A stretch of 23,132 nucleotides of DNA, from assembly GCA_964401915.1 (NCBI GenBank), contig CAYOAI010000017.1:1-23132 (forward strand), written 5' to 3'. The position numbers and the translations under genes are program-made. Numbering within the stretch: position 1 is the first letter of the stretch; every line of letters starts with the position of its first letter. Positions 1 through 6,494 of this stretch are shown here, piece by piece. The notes beneath the pieces were generated by a model, which had not been told where the DNA came from, searched no databases, and was given only the letters and a program-made list of their open reading frames with translations. Source of the DNA: CAZGZD01 sp964401915 (GTDB lineage Bacteria > Patescibacteriota > Microgenomatia > UBA1406 > GWC2-37-13).

Positions 1-290
1 TGTATGACAAGAATAATGGATTTACAAATAAGGCCAAGGGAATTGTGAGTGAGCGCCACAGGCATAGATATGAGTTTAATAGCAGGTATGCTGAGGACTT
101 TGAACAAAAAGGACTACGAATAGCCGCGCGCTCCGCTATTGAAGGTCTTGTTGAGATCATCGAGCTTGATAAATCGCTCAAACACCCCTTCTACGTAGGC
201 ACACAAGGGCATCCAGAGTACAAAAGTAGACCCAATCGCCCACATCCTTTATTCACTGCATTCATGGAGGCTTGTCAAAAACAAGCATAG
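1..290 (+). CDS. pyrG: CTP synthase, C-terminal end (partial)
   Basis: This is the last 95 codons of CTP synthase, which aminates UTP to CTP using glutamine. The frame is open from base 3 to the TAG at 288-290, so the gene begins outside the window and the GTG at 45 is an internal valine, not a start. What remains is the end of the class I glutamine amidotransferase domain. It has the family stretch SERHRHRYEFN, then VEIIEL, and GTQGHPEYKSRPNRPHPLF, in which His and Glu of HPE are the second and third members of the Cys-His-Glu triad. The catalytic Cys lies upstream and is not visible. The rplS promoter appears to overlap the end of this gene (TACAAT 295-300). The identification is secure from family-specific motifs. 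Confidence 0.95.
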   Translation, partial: YDKNNGFTNKAKGIVSERHRHRYEFNSRYAEDFEQKGLRIAARSAIEGLVEIIELDKSLKHPFYVGTQGHPEYKSRPNRPHPLFTAFMEACQKQA

Positions 291-294
291 ATGA

Positions 295-300
295 TACAAT
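295..300 (+). promoter_or_regulatory. Extended -10 of rplS
   Basis: TACAAT is preceded by TGA (292-294), giving an extended -10 of the TGnTAnnnT type. It ends 8 nt before the ATG at 309, so transcription would start at or next to that ATG. It therefore supports 309 over 291 as the rplS start. Confidence 0.5.
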
Positions 301-308
301 TAACGCGT

Positions 309-719
309 ATGGCCAACACATTTTCATTCCAAGACAACTCATTCGGTGTCGGAGACACCATAAGCGTCAGCTACAAGATCAAGGAAGGCGACAAGACCCG
401 ACAACAGATATTCAAAGGTATTGTGATGAAGATTCGCGGATCTTCTGAGACTACTCGCATGATCACAGTGCGCCATATGAGTCGAGCTGGAATAGGTGTC
501 GAGCGAATTCTTCCACTTGCATCTCCCAATATTGCCACAATCACACTGGACCAGAAAAGTACGTATCGCAAAGCGCGACTCAACTTCATTCGGGATCTAT
601 CGCCCAAGAAGTTGCGACGCAAACTATATCATTCCAAGTCTGCCGCTCATTCGACCACAACTGCAACTAAGGCTAAGAAAAAGACCGCTCCAAAAACTGC
701 TAAAAAGAAAAAGAAATAA
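309..719 (+). CDS. rplS: 50S ribosomal protein L19
   Basis: L19 lies at the interface of the large and small ribosomal subunits. The protein is 136 aa from the ATG at 309. The ATG at 291, six codons earlier, sits inside the putative -10 element and would add residues not typical of the family. Family motifs are visible: FGVGDTISVSYKIKEGDK near the N-terminus, then QIFKGIVMKIRG, TVRHMSRAGIGVERILPL, SPNIATI and KARLNFIRDLSPKKLRRKL. Residues from about 117 onward form a low-complexity Lys/Ala/Thr tail, probably disordered and rRNA-binding. In many bacteria rplS sits with rpsP, rimM and trmD; here it follows pyrG and precedes yraN. A hairpin overlaps the stop codon. Confidence 0.96.
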   Translation: MANTFSFQDNSFGVGDTISVSYKIKEGDKTRQQIFKGIVMKIRGSSETTRMITVRHMSRAGIGVERILPLASPNIATITLDQKSTYRKARLNFIRDLSPKKLRRKLYHSKSAAHSTTTATKAKKKTAPKTAKKKKK

Positions 720-735
720 CAGACAAATGTCTGTT
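718..735 (+). terminator. Hairpin overlapping the rplS stop codon
   Basis: AACAGAC (718-724) and GTCTGTT (729-735) form a perfect 7-bp stem with an AAAT loop, beginning inside the rplS TAA. There is no T-run after it. It may attenuate transcription or stabilise the 3' end rather than act as a classic intrinsic terminator. Confidence 0.4.
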
Positions 736-788
736 ATCCTGAATTTATTTCAGGATCTACATTTGAGATTCTGAAACTAGTTCAGAAT
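736..788. repeat. Two-hairpin palindromic element
   Basis: Two perfect 8-bp hairpins stand 11 nt apart: ATCCTGAA/TTCAGGAT (736-743 and 749-756, 5-nt loop) and ATTCTGAA/TTCAGAAT (768-775 and 781-788, 5-nt loop). The two share the core TCTGAA/CCTGAA. The layout resembles the dispersed palindromic CCTGAA...TTCAGG-type repeats seen in many bacterial genomes; that resemblance is recalled, not searched. The element fills the rplS-yraN gap, and its last two bases are the first two bases of the yraN ATG. Confidence 0.6.
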
Positions 789-1140
789 GACACATAACAA
801 ACAAGCAACCGGCTCGTCTGGGGAAGACATAGCGACAGACTATTTGCGTAAACAAGGATTTACTATTGTAACGCACAATTTTCGTACAAAAGTAGGAGAG
901 ATCGATATCATAGCCCGAAGGGGAGATAAGCTTCATTTTGTCGAGGTCAAGGCTCGCACATCCGACATCAAGGGCAAGCCATATGAGGCAGTTAATCGAC
1001 GCAAAGTGGAGCATCTCAAAAAAGCCGCTCACATATACCTCTTGCAAAATAAAAATAAGGGGCTTATACTATCGATTGATGTAATCTCGGTCAGACTTGA
1101 CCTTGGCACACTCGATTATTTTGAAGGAGTTGAGATATGA
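787..1140 (+). CDS. yraN: YraN / UPF0102 family endonuclease-like protein
   Basis: This 117-aa protein is of the usual length for UPF0102 (YraN), a small family with a restriction-endonuclease-like fold. Its cellular role is not well established. Motifs are GSSGEDIATDYLRKQGF near the N-terminus, VGEIDIIARRGDKLHFVEVKART (the E...D...EVK pattern of PD-(D/E)XK nucleases) in the middle, and YEAVNRRKVEHLKKAA. The ATG lies inside the third hairpin of the intergenic palindromes and no Shine-Dalgarno precedes it. Expression probably depends on read-through from rplS. Its TGA stop overlaps the next ATG in ATGA, so the downstream gene is translationally coupled. Confidence 0.9.
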   Translation: MTHNKQATGSSGEDIATDYLRKQGFTIVTHNFRTKVGEIDIIARRGDKLHFVEVKARTSDIKGKPYEAVNRRKVEHLKKAAHIYLLQNKNKGLILSIDVISVRLDLGTLDYFEGVEI

Positions 1141-1787
1141 TTGAAGCAGTTAATCAAGTATTTGGCACATTCTGGGGAAGACTCGTTGATTTTTTCCCTG
1201 GCTTTTTCGGTGGTCTTCTTATTCTGATTGTTGGATTCTTTATCGCAGGTCTCCTCAAAAGGCTTCTTATCACGCTTTTCACATTCTTTAAGTTCGAGCG
1301 AGCATTTGAGCGAGCGAATGTGATGTCTCCATCTGAGGTGAAACTATGGGAAGAAGTACTCGCTGAGATACTTCGCTGGACGTTGGTTGTGCTTTTCCTT
1401 ATCCCGACACTTGAAGTATGGGGACTATCTAAAGCGACCGTAGTACTCAATAGCTTCCTGTTCTATCTGCCCAATGTCATCATTGCTGTCATCATCGCAT
1501 TTGTTGGTATCGTATCGGCTAATCTGGCAGCTGATCTGGTACGCCAGAGTGTGAAGTCTATGGGGTCCAAGTCGGCCAATACGCTCTCACTATTCTCCAA
1601 AGGAGTGATCATATTCTTCACAATTCTTATCGTCCTGAATCAACTCGGAGTAGCTCAGCAGCTTATTGTCATACTCTTCACAGGTATTGTGAGTATGCTT
1701 GCCCTAGCTGGAGGACTCGCATTCGGGCTTGGAGGCCGTGAGATTGCCCGTGACATACTTCAACACTTTCAGAAAAAGCTCAAATAA
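1137..1787 (+). CDS. MscS-like conserved TM-helix membrane protein
   Basis: This 216-aa integral membrane protein has about four or five hydrophobic segments (around residues 17-40, 78-100, 104-130, 152-170 and 173-200). The last segment and its end, LALAGGLAFGLGGREIAR, resemble the glycine-rich pore helix of small mechanosensitive channels. The protein stops there, so the MscS beta domain and cytoplasmic cage are missing. Such proteins are usually annotated as conserved TM-helix proteins of unknown function. The start overlaps the yraN stop by 4 nt (ATGA), and AAGGAG at 1124-1129, 7 nt upstream, is a textbook Shine-Dalgarno. This places it inside an operon rather than at its head. Channel activity is inference. 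Confidence 0.75.
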   Translation: MIEAVNQVFGTFWGRLVDFFPGFFGGLLILIVGFFIAGLLKRLLITLFTFFKFERAFERANVMSPSEVKLWEEVLAEILRWTLVVLFLIPTLEVWGLSKATVVLNSFLFYLPNVIIAVIIAFVGIVSANLAADLVRQSVKSMGSKSANTLSLFSKGVIIFFTILIVLNQLGVAQQLIVILFTGIVSMLALAGGLAFGLGGREIARDILQHFQKKLK

Positions 1788-1803
1788 AGCTCTTCTTATT
1801 TGC

Positions 1804-1809
1804 TAAAAT
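1804..1809 (+). promoter_or_regulatory. Putative -10 of tRNA-Glu
   Basis: TAAAAT preceded by TGC forms an extended -10 (TGnTAnnnT). It ends 19 nt before the tRNA, predicting a 5' leader of about 12 nt to be removed by RNase P. Confidence 0.45.
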
Positions 1810-1828
1810 AGACTTTGGTCAAGTAGTT

Positions 1829-1900
1829 GGCCCCATCATCTAGTGGTTAGGATACCGGGCTTTCATCCCGGACACACGGGTTCGAATCCCGTTGGGGTCA
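1829..1900 (+). tRNA. tRNA-Glu (UUC)
   Basis: The cloverleaf is complete. The acceptor stem GGCCCCA pairs with TGGGGTC (one G-U). The anticodon stem CCGGG/CCCGG encloses the loop CTTTCAT with anticodon TTC (1862-1864), and the T-loop is TTCGAAT. The discriminator is A1900, and the next bases are CCT, so the 3' CCA is not encoded and must be added enzymatically. Confidence 0.96.
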
Positions 1901-1915
1901 CCTTATATTTGTAGT

Positions 1916-1930
1916 CAAACTCGCAGTTTG
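1916..1930 (+). terminator. Small hairpin after tRNA-Glu
   Basis: CAAACT and AGTTTG form a perfect 6-bp stem with a CGC loop, 15 nt past the tRNA. The downstream bases are only weakly T-rich (ACTTTT at 1936-1941). It may end the tRNA transcript. Confidence 0.35.
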
Positions 1931-1949
1931 TAAGTACTTTTAGAAGACG

Positions 1950-2495
1950 ATGAAGAAGTCAGTGAGTAATTTATCAGAAGAAGACATTGAATTAAAAGCT
2001 ATTGCTGTGGTTATTATGGCGGTTTTGTCAGCAAACGAACTAACTATAGAATTGATTAAAAATAATGAAGAGCTAAGTAATCTGCAGGACAAAGATAGAG
2101 ATGAGATAAGATTTATTTCAGCCTATGTTCTATTCTTTAAAGCCCAAGAAGTTTTTTTGCAAAATATTATTAAAAATAAAGATATTTCTGAAAAATTTGA
2201 AAAATTCACATTTCACTACTTTAAACACTTCTTCCATGTTGATGCATTAATTTATATTAAAGATATGGCTACTTATATAAAAAAAATTGGAAAGGGTGGA
2301 GAAATTCAATATTTAGGAAGCAAAATTTGCAGGTATTTGGGAAGAGAAGATTCAATCTTAATGCTAAGAATAAGCTCGATTTATGCTCTTTATCTAAAAC
2401 ACAAATATTATGTAATTTTAGATATTGCATGGAAAATGACAAATGAAGAAATAAAAAAATTAATAAGTAAATCTGACGTTAATATTTCTATATAG
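1950..2495 (+). CDS. Hypothetical AT-rich helical protein
   Basis: I do not recognise this 181-aa protein. It is predicted to be almost entirely alpha-helical and rich in Lys, Ile, Leu and Glu, with no signal peptide and no clear transmembrane helix. Base and codon use differ sharply from the neighbours. By eye it is about 30% GC, its Arg codons are AGA/AGG, its Leu codons are often TTA, and its Lys codons are mostly AAA, whereas rplS, pgl and the uvr genes use many CGN and CTN codons. It starts 49 nt after tRNA-Glu and ends only 4 nt before the pgl ATG. A TACTTT at 1935-1940 lies 9 nt before the ATG, matching the local short-leader pattern. Horizontal acquisition beside a tRNA gene is plausible. 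Confidence 0.65.
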   Translation: MKKSVSNLSEEDIELKAIAVVIMAVLSANELTIELIKNNEELSNLQDKDRDEIRFISAYVLFFKAQEVFLQNIIKNKDISEKFEKFTFHYFKHFFHVDALIYIKDMATYIKKIGKGGEIQYLGSKICRYLGREDSILMLRISSIYALYLKHKYYVILDIAWKMTNEEIKKLISKSDVNISI

Positions 2496-2499
2496 ACTA

Positions 2500-3216
2500 A
2501 TGAACGTTATATATTCACCAACTTCAGAACAGGCAATAGTTGCTGCAGGAGCTCATCTTACACAACTTCTTGAGGACAATAAAGATAAAGCCATTCTTTT
2601 ACTTCTATCTGGTGGATCGGCATTTGACCTTCTGGACGAGATAAATATCAAGTTCTTGGGCAGCCATATCACGATTGCCATGCTGGATGAGCGATACTCA
2701 ACTGACGAGAGTGTAAACAACTTCTCCCAGCTTCTTGATACTGACTTCTATGGAGTCTGCCTTACACTAAGCGTCAATTTTATTGAGACAGACGTACAAG
2801 GCGCGGAAACTTTGGCCGAGTACTCAGACCGCTTCGATGCTGCACTCCGCACTTGGCGAGCAGAGAATCCAGAGGGAGTAGTGATTGCCACGTGTGGAAT
2901 AGGCCCAGACGGCCACACAGCCGGCATCATGCCATATCCTGAGGACTGGAATACTTTTGACAGTCTATTCGTAAATACAGATCGTTGGATAGTGGGATAC
3001 GATGCAGAAGACAAGAATCCGCATCCTGAGCGCGCTACAGTGACGATTCCGTTCATACAACACGAGATTGACTCGGCAGTTGTCTACGTAGCAGGTGAGA
3101 GCAAGAGGGGGGCGCTGGTCAAGGTAATAAGCGAGCAGGGGAGTCTCAAAGAGACACCTGCACTTGTCCTCAACTCAATCAAGAATCTCGCTCTCTTCAC
3201 CGACATAAAGCTTTAG
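2500..3216 (+). CDS. pgl: 6-phosphogluconolactonase-like protein
   Basis: This 238-aa protein, normal length for the DevB/Pgl family, would hydrolyse 6-phosphogluconolactone to 6-phosphogluconate in the pentose phosphate pathway. Visible motifs are LLLLSGGSAFDLL (sugar-phosphate binding), MLDERYSTDESVNNF (equivalent of the VDER...SN motif) and GIGPDGHTAGIMP with the catalytic-type His. NPHPERATVTIPFI and SKRGAL follow. No zwf or gnd is in the window. The close relative glucosamine-6-phosphate isomerase/deaminase shares the fold, but the GxGxDGHTA motif with this length favours Pgl. The start is 4 nt after the AT-rich ORFan, and any promoter would have to lie inside that gene (TAATAT and TATATA are both present near its end). 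Confidence 0.82.
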   Translation: MNVIYSPTSEQAIVAAGAHLTQLLEDNKDKAILLLLSGGSAFDLLDEINIKFLGSHITIAMLDERYSTDESVNNFSQLLDTDFYGVCLTLSVNFIETDVQGAETLAEYSDRFDAALRTWRAENPEGVVIATCGIGPDGHTAGIMPYPEDWNTFDSLFVNTDRWIVGYDAEDKNPHPERATVTIPFIQHEIDSAVVYVAGESKRGALVKVISEQGSLKETPALVLNSIKNLALFTDIKL

Positions 3217-3256
3217 CGTGTATTCAAGTTCACCTCATACTATCGGTCTTTAATAG

Positions 3257-3262
3257 TATAAT
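3257..3262 (+). promoter_or_regulatory. TATAAT -10, 6 nt from the start codon
   Basis: An exact TATAAT ends 6 nt before the ATG at 3269, predicting a leaderless transcript of the 201-aa gene. No good -35 is visible. Confidence 0.6.
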
Positions 3263-3268
3263 ATCCTT

Positions 3269-3874
3269 ATGGCAGCCCTGGAAAGAAATCCTATATCTCG
3301 GATTATTGTGTCCTCAGGAGAGCTTCATCACGAATTAGGGAGAATTGCAGATGATATTAGATTTGGAGAGTTTGATCCTCAAGCAGAGATTTACGAATTA
3401 AATCCTGTGGCAAAATATAAAAAAGCTGTTCCTGTCCGAAATCATAGATTAGCCACATCTGCGCCTATAATTATAGGGAGTTCTATAGAATCTGGAACCT
3501 CACTTGTTCTTCCTTTAGAAACAGATATTTTTATAGTAGACACTATTGAACCAGGAGCTTCAATTATTGCCTCATATGATACCAGTGTGTTTGTTGGAGG
3601 ATCTATGATTGGGCAAATAACCGACAAGTTTCCCATATTTAGATACGTTGATCCATATACTCGCTTTCCTTATGATGACGGCACCTTTAATATTGCTGCC
3701 GACAAGCTTAGAGAAGAAAGGGGTAAGCTAGGAGTTCAGCTTGTAAAAAAAGGGGCAGGTATAGGTTCAGAACTAGCCCAAAGAAAGCTATCTCACATAA
3801 AACATGATAGGGTAGGATATGTCGAATTTAGAAACCAATTAAGGGTTAGAGCAATGGGGTTGGTGAAGGCATAA
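3269..3874 (+). CDS. Unknown protein with a beta-solenoid-like centre
   Basis: The function of this 201-aa protein is not recognised. Residues about 64-115 are a run of short beta strands separated by turns, with repeating phrases such as SSIESGTSLVLP and DTIEPGASIIASYDTSVFVG. The I-x-P-G-A-x-I-x-A pattern recalls the C-terminal beta-helix of MinC and related solenoids (bactofilins, FapA). That is inference from the pattern alone, and the flanking N- and C-terminal regions show no match. The C-terminal third is Lys/Arg-rich and probably helical. The gene is preceded by an exact TATAAT 6 nt before the ATG. Its last 29 nt overlap the convergent gene at 3846-4496. Confidence 0.7.
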   Translation: MAALERNPISRIIVSSGELHHELGRIADDIRFGEFDPQAEIYELNPVAKYKKAVPVRNHRLATSAPIIIGSSIESGTSLVLPLETDIFIVDTIEPGASIIASYDTSVFVGGSMIGQITDKFPIFRYVDPYTRFPYDDGTFNIAADKLREERGKLGVQLVKKGAGIGSELAQRKLSHIKHDRVGYVEFRNQLRVRAMGLVKA

Positions 3875-4496
3875 CAGTTGGAGTAGGCGAATTGTCGCTC
3901 TCCCCTTGGTAATCAAAGTTGCGAGTTAGCTGATCCTGGTCGCTTGACACTGTGCTTTGAATCCTGAGCTCGAATTTCTTACTTCCTTTACTCATATTTG
4001 AGATACACGGCGCATTGCTTGATGGAGTCGAAAAGCTTCCTCCATTTACTCTGAATGAATACGTCACAGAGCAATAGGTATCTGTATCGCGCTTAATGAT
4101 AAAGCAGACAGGATTGTCTGTCACACGCTCATTCTCACTCGGAGATTTTATTTCAACTGGACCGACTGTCTTTTTACATCCCTCCTTGGCTGGAACTGGC
4201 GTGGCATTTACAATTTCTTTTACTGGAACTTGAGTAATCTTTTCAATTATCACTTTCTCAGTTGATTTTGCATCTTTTTTGCCAGTCATTCTATCTCGAA
4301 TTGTGGCAAAGTTGTTGATAAGACTTGTGATTACAAGAACAAAGGTCAAAAGAGCCACAAGAGTCTCCCATGTGTGCTTACTAAAAAAATACTTGATTTT
4401 TTCATTCACTGATTTGGGTTTTCTTTCCCTCCTTTCAGGAGCTGGCGGCTGCGAGTAGATATCTCCGGTCTTGGGATCTTGTGCTTTATTCTCCAT
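3846..4496 (-). CDS. Single-pass membrane protein with exported Cys-containing domain
   Basis: This 216-aa protein is not assignable to a named family. A basic, proline-containing N-terminal segment of about 40 residues precedes one hydrophobic helix (TLVALLTFVLVITSLI, residues about 44-60). Next comes a linker and then a predicted exported beta-rich domain of about 75 residues with four Cys (GCKKT, NPVCF, TYCSV, APCIS) that could form disulfides. The protein ends in a Ser/Pro/Thr-rich tail (NSPTPTVMPSPTPLL), typical of wall- or surface-exposed linkers. The promoter-like TGTTATACT ends 9 nt before the ATG. The 3' end overlaps the convergent 201-aa gene. A surface function is inference. Confidence 0.72.
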   Translation of the reverse strand: MENKAQDPKTGDIYSQPPAPERRERKPKSVNEKIKYFFSKHTWETLVALLTFVLVITSLINNFATIRDRMTGKKDAKSTEKVIIEKITQVPVKEIVNATPVPAKEGCKKTVGPVEIKSPSENERVTDNPVCFIIKRDTDTYCSVTYSFRVNGGSFSTPSSNAPCISNMSKGSKKFELRIQSTVSSDQDQLTRNFDYQGESDNSPTPTVMPSPTPLL

Positions 4497-4505
4497 ACAA
4501 CACTA

Positions 4506-4511
4506 AGTATA
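4506..4511 (-). promoter_or_regulatory. Extended -10 of the single-pass membrane protein gene
   Basis: On the minus strand TATACT is preceded by TGT, giving an extended -10. It ends 9 nt before the ATG at 4496, predicting a leader of about 2 nt. Confidence 0.5.
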
Positions 4512-4539
4512 ACAATTCGAAGTGGATCAGGCAACTCCC

Positions 4540-5229
4540 CTACCCAAAACGCAGAACAAGTGTGATCTCGCCCCGATAGTCGCGACTTAGAAGATCTGCG
4601 GGCTTCCCACGAATCACCTCTTCAAACTTCTTGGACATCTCGCGGCAAATAGCCACATCAACCTCAGGCGATTCTTCAGTCATGACTTTAAGGGTAGCAT
4701 TTATCCTATTTGGAGACTCATACGCTACGAAAAGGCTATCCGGGCTAACCTCGCTTATTTTTTTGAGTCGAGTGATGAGACTTGTAAGCTGGGAGGCCTT
4801 TTTGGGCAGAAATCCCACATACATAAAGTTCTTAGGCTCAAAACCCGATAAAATAAGAGAGTTGATCACAGCAGATGGACCAGGAATAGCTGTGATCTGA
4901 ATACCAGCCTTTATAGCTTCTTTGACCAGAAGAAATCCTGGATCTGATACAAGCGGCGTTCCCGACTCGGATATCAGAGCAATACTCTGATCTGCGCTAA
5001 GCGCATCAAGGACAACTGGTAGCTTCTCAAACTCTTTCTCTCTGTAGTAGGAGATGACTTTCTGCTTTGGATTGCTAATTACTTTGAAAGTCCTTTTCAT
5101 ATAGGAAAGCAGAGTGTGGGCAGATCTGGTGTCCTCGGCGAGTATGATGTCTGACTGAAGAAGTATTCGAGCCTGTCTTGTGGAGACATCTTCGAGATTG
5201 CCGATTGGAGTCGCCACAATATAGAGCAT
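4540..5229 (-). CDS. rsmI: 16S rRNA (cytidine-1402-2'-O)-methyltransferase RsmI
   Basis: RsmI uses S-adenosylmethionine to methylate the 2'-O of C1402 in the decoding centre of 16S rRNA. The protein is 229 aa from the ATG at 5229. It opens with MLYIVATPIGNLEDVSTRQA, the canonical N-terminus; a longer frame to 5259 would run through the promoter. Other motifs are ILAEDTRSAHTLLSYM, ALISESGTPLVSDPGF, AIPGPSAVINSLILSG and YVGFLPKK. ESPNRI and a closing YRGEITLVL follow. Many homologues reach about 280 aa with an extra C-terminal segment, which this one lacks. Two overlapping TATAAT boxes lie just upstream, and the second would start transcription at the A of the ATG. It is divergent from dedA. 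Confidence 0.94.
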   Translation of the reverse strand: MLYIVATPIGNLEDVSTRQARILLQSDIILAEDTRSAHTLLSYMKRTFKVISNPKQKVISYYREKEFEKLPVVLDALSADQSIALISESGTPLVSDPGFLLVKEAIKAGIQITAIPGPSAVINSLILSGFEPKNFMYVGFLPKKASQLTSLITRLKKISEVSPDSLFVAYESPNRINATLKVMTEESPEVDVAICREMSKKFEEVIRGKPADLLSRDYRGEITLVLRFG

Positions 5230-5236
5230 ATATGCT

Positions 5237-5247
5237 ATTATATTATA
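5237..5247 (-). promoter_or_regulatory. Overlapping TATAAT boxes of rsmI
   Basis: On the minus strand TATAAT occurs at 5247-5242 and again at 5242-5237. The proximal copy ends 7 nt before the ATG at 5229, so the predicted transcription start is the start codon itself. Confidence 0.65.
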
Positions 5248-5268
5248 CCGATCACGCATTTAAGCCTG

Positions 5269-5286
5269 ATCGAGTATATGCTCGAT
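5269..5286. promoter_or_regulatory. Near-palindrome between rsmI and dedA
   Basis: ATCGAGTATATGCTCGAT is an 18-bp near-perfect inverted repeat, with one of nine pairs mismatched. It sits in the divergent rsmI-dedA gap, just upstream of where an rsmI -35 would be. A second inverted repeat, AACTAT/ATAGTT (5299-5315), abuts a plus-strand TATAAT (5292-5297). Either could be an operator; no binding protein is known. Confidence 0.35.
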
Positions 5287-5355
5287 TGTCATATAATTAA
5301 CTATTTTTAATAGTTGTGATTTTGTTGACAATCGGCATACTTTAACCCACATATT

Positions 5356-5985
5356 ATGCATCTTGATACAATCCTTCCCACGATAGGCTATTTAGGCATT
5401 TTTCTTATAGTGTTCGCCGAGTCTGGACTTTTTTTTGGATTTTTCTTACCTGGAGATAGCTTGCTTTTTACGGCCGGTTTCTTGGCCTCGCAAAGCATAT
5501 TCGGCATACTGCCACTTGCCATCGGGTGCTTTATAGCAGCTGTAGCTGGAGATTCTGTTGGCTACTTTTTCGGACACAAGTTCGGAAAAAGGCTTTTTCA
5601 CAAGAAAGAATCATTCTTTTTTCACAAAGATAATCTCATGCGGGCTGAGAAATTCTACGAAGAACACGGGAAAAAAACTATTATTCTCGCCCGTTTTATG
5701 CCTATAATCCGTACATTCGCACCAATTGTAGCGGGGATTGGCAGTATGCACTACCGTACATTTGTAGCATACAACCTCATAGGTGGCTTTTTTTGGTCTG
5801 TCGGGCTTACTACAGCTGGATATTTCTTGGGCAAGTCGATACCAGATGTCGATAAATACCTGCTTCCGATAATAATGCTTATCATTCTTGTATCAATCGC
5901 CCCAAGCATCTACCATGTGCTTAAGGAAAAAGAGAATAGGATCAAGATTGTCGCCGCGATAAGAAAGATAGCTTCAAGGAAATAG
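5356..5985 (+). CDS. DedA family membrane protein
   Basis: This 209-aa polytopic membrane protein belongs to the DedA/SNARE-associated family, members of which are implicated in lipid carrier or phospholipid flipping and membrane homeostasis. Signature features are AESGLFFGFFLPGDSLLFTAG near the N-terminus, AAVAGDSVGYFFGHKFGKRLF with the conserved Gly-rich re-entrant region, and ARFMPIIRTFAPIVAGIGSM containing the conserved R...P..R...P motif. NLIGGFFWSVG follows, then a final helix around residues 170-190 and a basic cytoplasmic tail. The promoter is unclear. TACTTT at 5338-5343 ends 12 nt before the ATG, and a TATAAT lies further up at 5292-5297. The gene is divergent from rsmI and convergent with the next gene, 19 nt away. 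Confidence 0.9.
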   Translation: MHLDTILPTIGYLGIFLIVFAESGLFFGFFLPGDSLLFTAGFLASQSIFGILPLAIGCFIAAVAGDSVGYFFGHKFGKRLFHKKESFFFHKDNLMRAEKFYEEHGKKTIILARFMPIIRTFAPIVAGIGSMHYRTFVAYNLIGGFFWSVGLTTAGYFLGKSIPDVDKYLLPIIMLIILVSIAPSIYHVLKEKENRIKIVAAIRKIASRK

Positions 5986-6004
5986 TCTACAGAGAATCTC
6001 ACAT

Positions 6005-6487
6005 CTATTGCCTGTCTGTAGGATTATCATCAAGATCACCAAATACTCTTTCGCGCATTTCAGGACTCATACTTCCACCAAATTTTGGATCATCTCTCAA
6101 TCGTCTCCAGCTCATTCCTCTTATCTGTCTGCTCATTTCTTCTTGAAATCTTGCATCACTTCTTCTTTGACGTGGAGGCCCTTCGCTATCACTAAATGGC
6201 AAATTGGCTAATATAATTAACCCACCGACAACTACAATACCTAAAGGAAGCATAGGGTCAACACCGTCTGATTGTTCTGGTTTGACGCGTCGTTGATCAC
6301 TTGTACTAATTGTAGTTGTTTGAGAGGGCTCACCTCGCAGAGATGTGGGAGTTGACTGAGATAAAGGTGTCTCTGCGACAGCTGCACGTGCACCAAAGAA
6401 TAATGTTGCGGGAGCTGCTAAAGTAGCAAACCCTATCCTAAGGGCAGTCATTGGTCGACTAATTCTTCTTTCTGCAATATGACTCAT
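6005..6487 (-). CDS. Small secreted or membrane-anchored protein, unknown
   Basis: The protein is 160 aa from the ATG at 6487. That start is preferred because an exact TATAAT ends 7 nt upstream and because it begins a typical signal sequence: a basic MSHIAERRISRPMTALRIG, then a hydrophobic stretch to FFGARAAVAET, with a plausible signal peptidase site after AVA. A Ser/Thr/Gln-rich linker follows, then a second hydrophobic helix (MLPLGIVVVGGLIILANLPF, about residues 78-97). The C-terminus is charged and Arg/Asp/Met-rich, with phrases like MSRQIRGMSWRRLRDDPKFGG that might be a helical binding region. No family is recognised. The gene is convergent with dedA and divergent from uvrB. Confidence 0.65.
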   Translation of the reverse strand: MSHIAERRISRPMTALRIGFATLAAPATLFFGARAAVAETPLSQSTPTSLRGEPSQTTTISTSDQRRVKPEQSDGVDPMLPLGIVVVGGLIILANLPFSDSEGPPRQRRSDARFQEEMSRQIRGMSWRRLRDDPKFGGSMSPEMRERVFGDLDDNPTDRQ

Positions 6488-6494
6488 TGATTCA

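Noticed and set aside
45..290. Separate 81-aa gene starting at GTG 45
   Set aside because: The same frame is open to the window edge and the residues upstream continue the CTP synthase sequence, so GTG 45 is an internal valine.
757..1047. Minus-strand 96-aa frame opposite yraN
   Set aside because: It runs antisense to a recognised gene, and its C-terminal end comes from the palindromic repeat. No family features.
3464..3477. Perfect 14-bp palindrome CCTATAATTATAGG with an internal TATAAT
   Set aside because: It lies inside the coding region of the 201-aa gene, far from any start, and simply encodes an Ile-rich strand.
5325..5330. TTGACA as the -35 of dedA
   Set aside because: It is a perfect -35 hexamer, but no acceptable -10 lies 16-18 nt downstream before the ATG at 5356.
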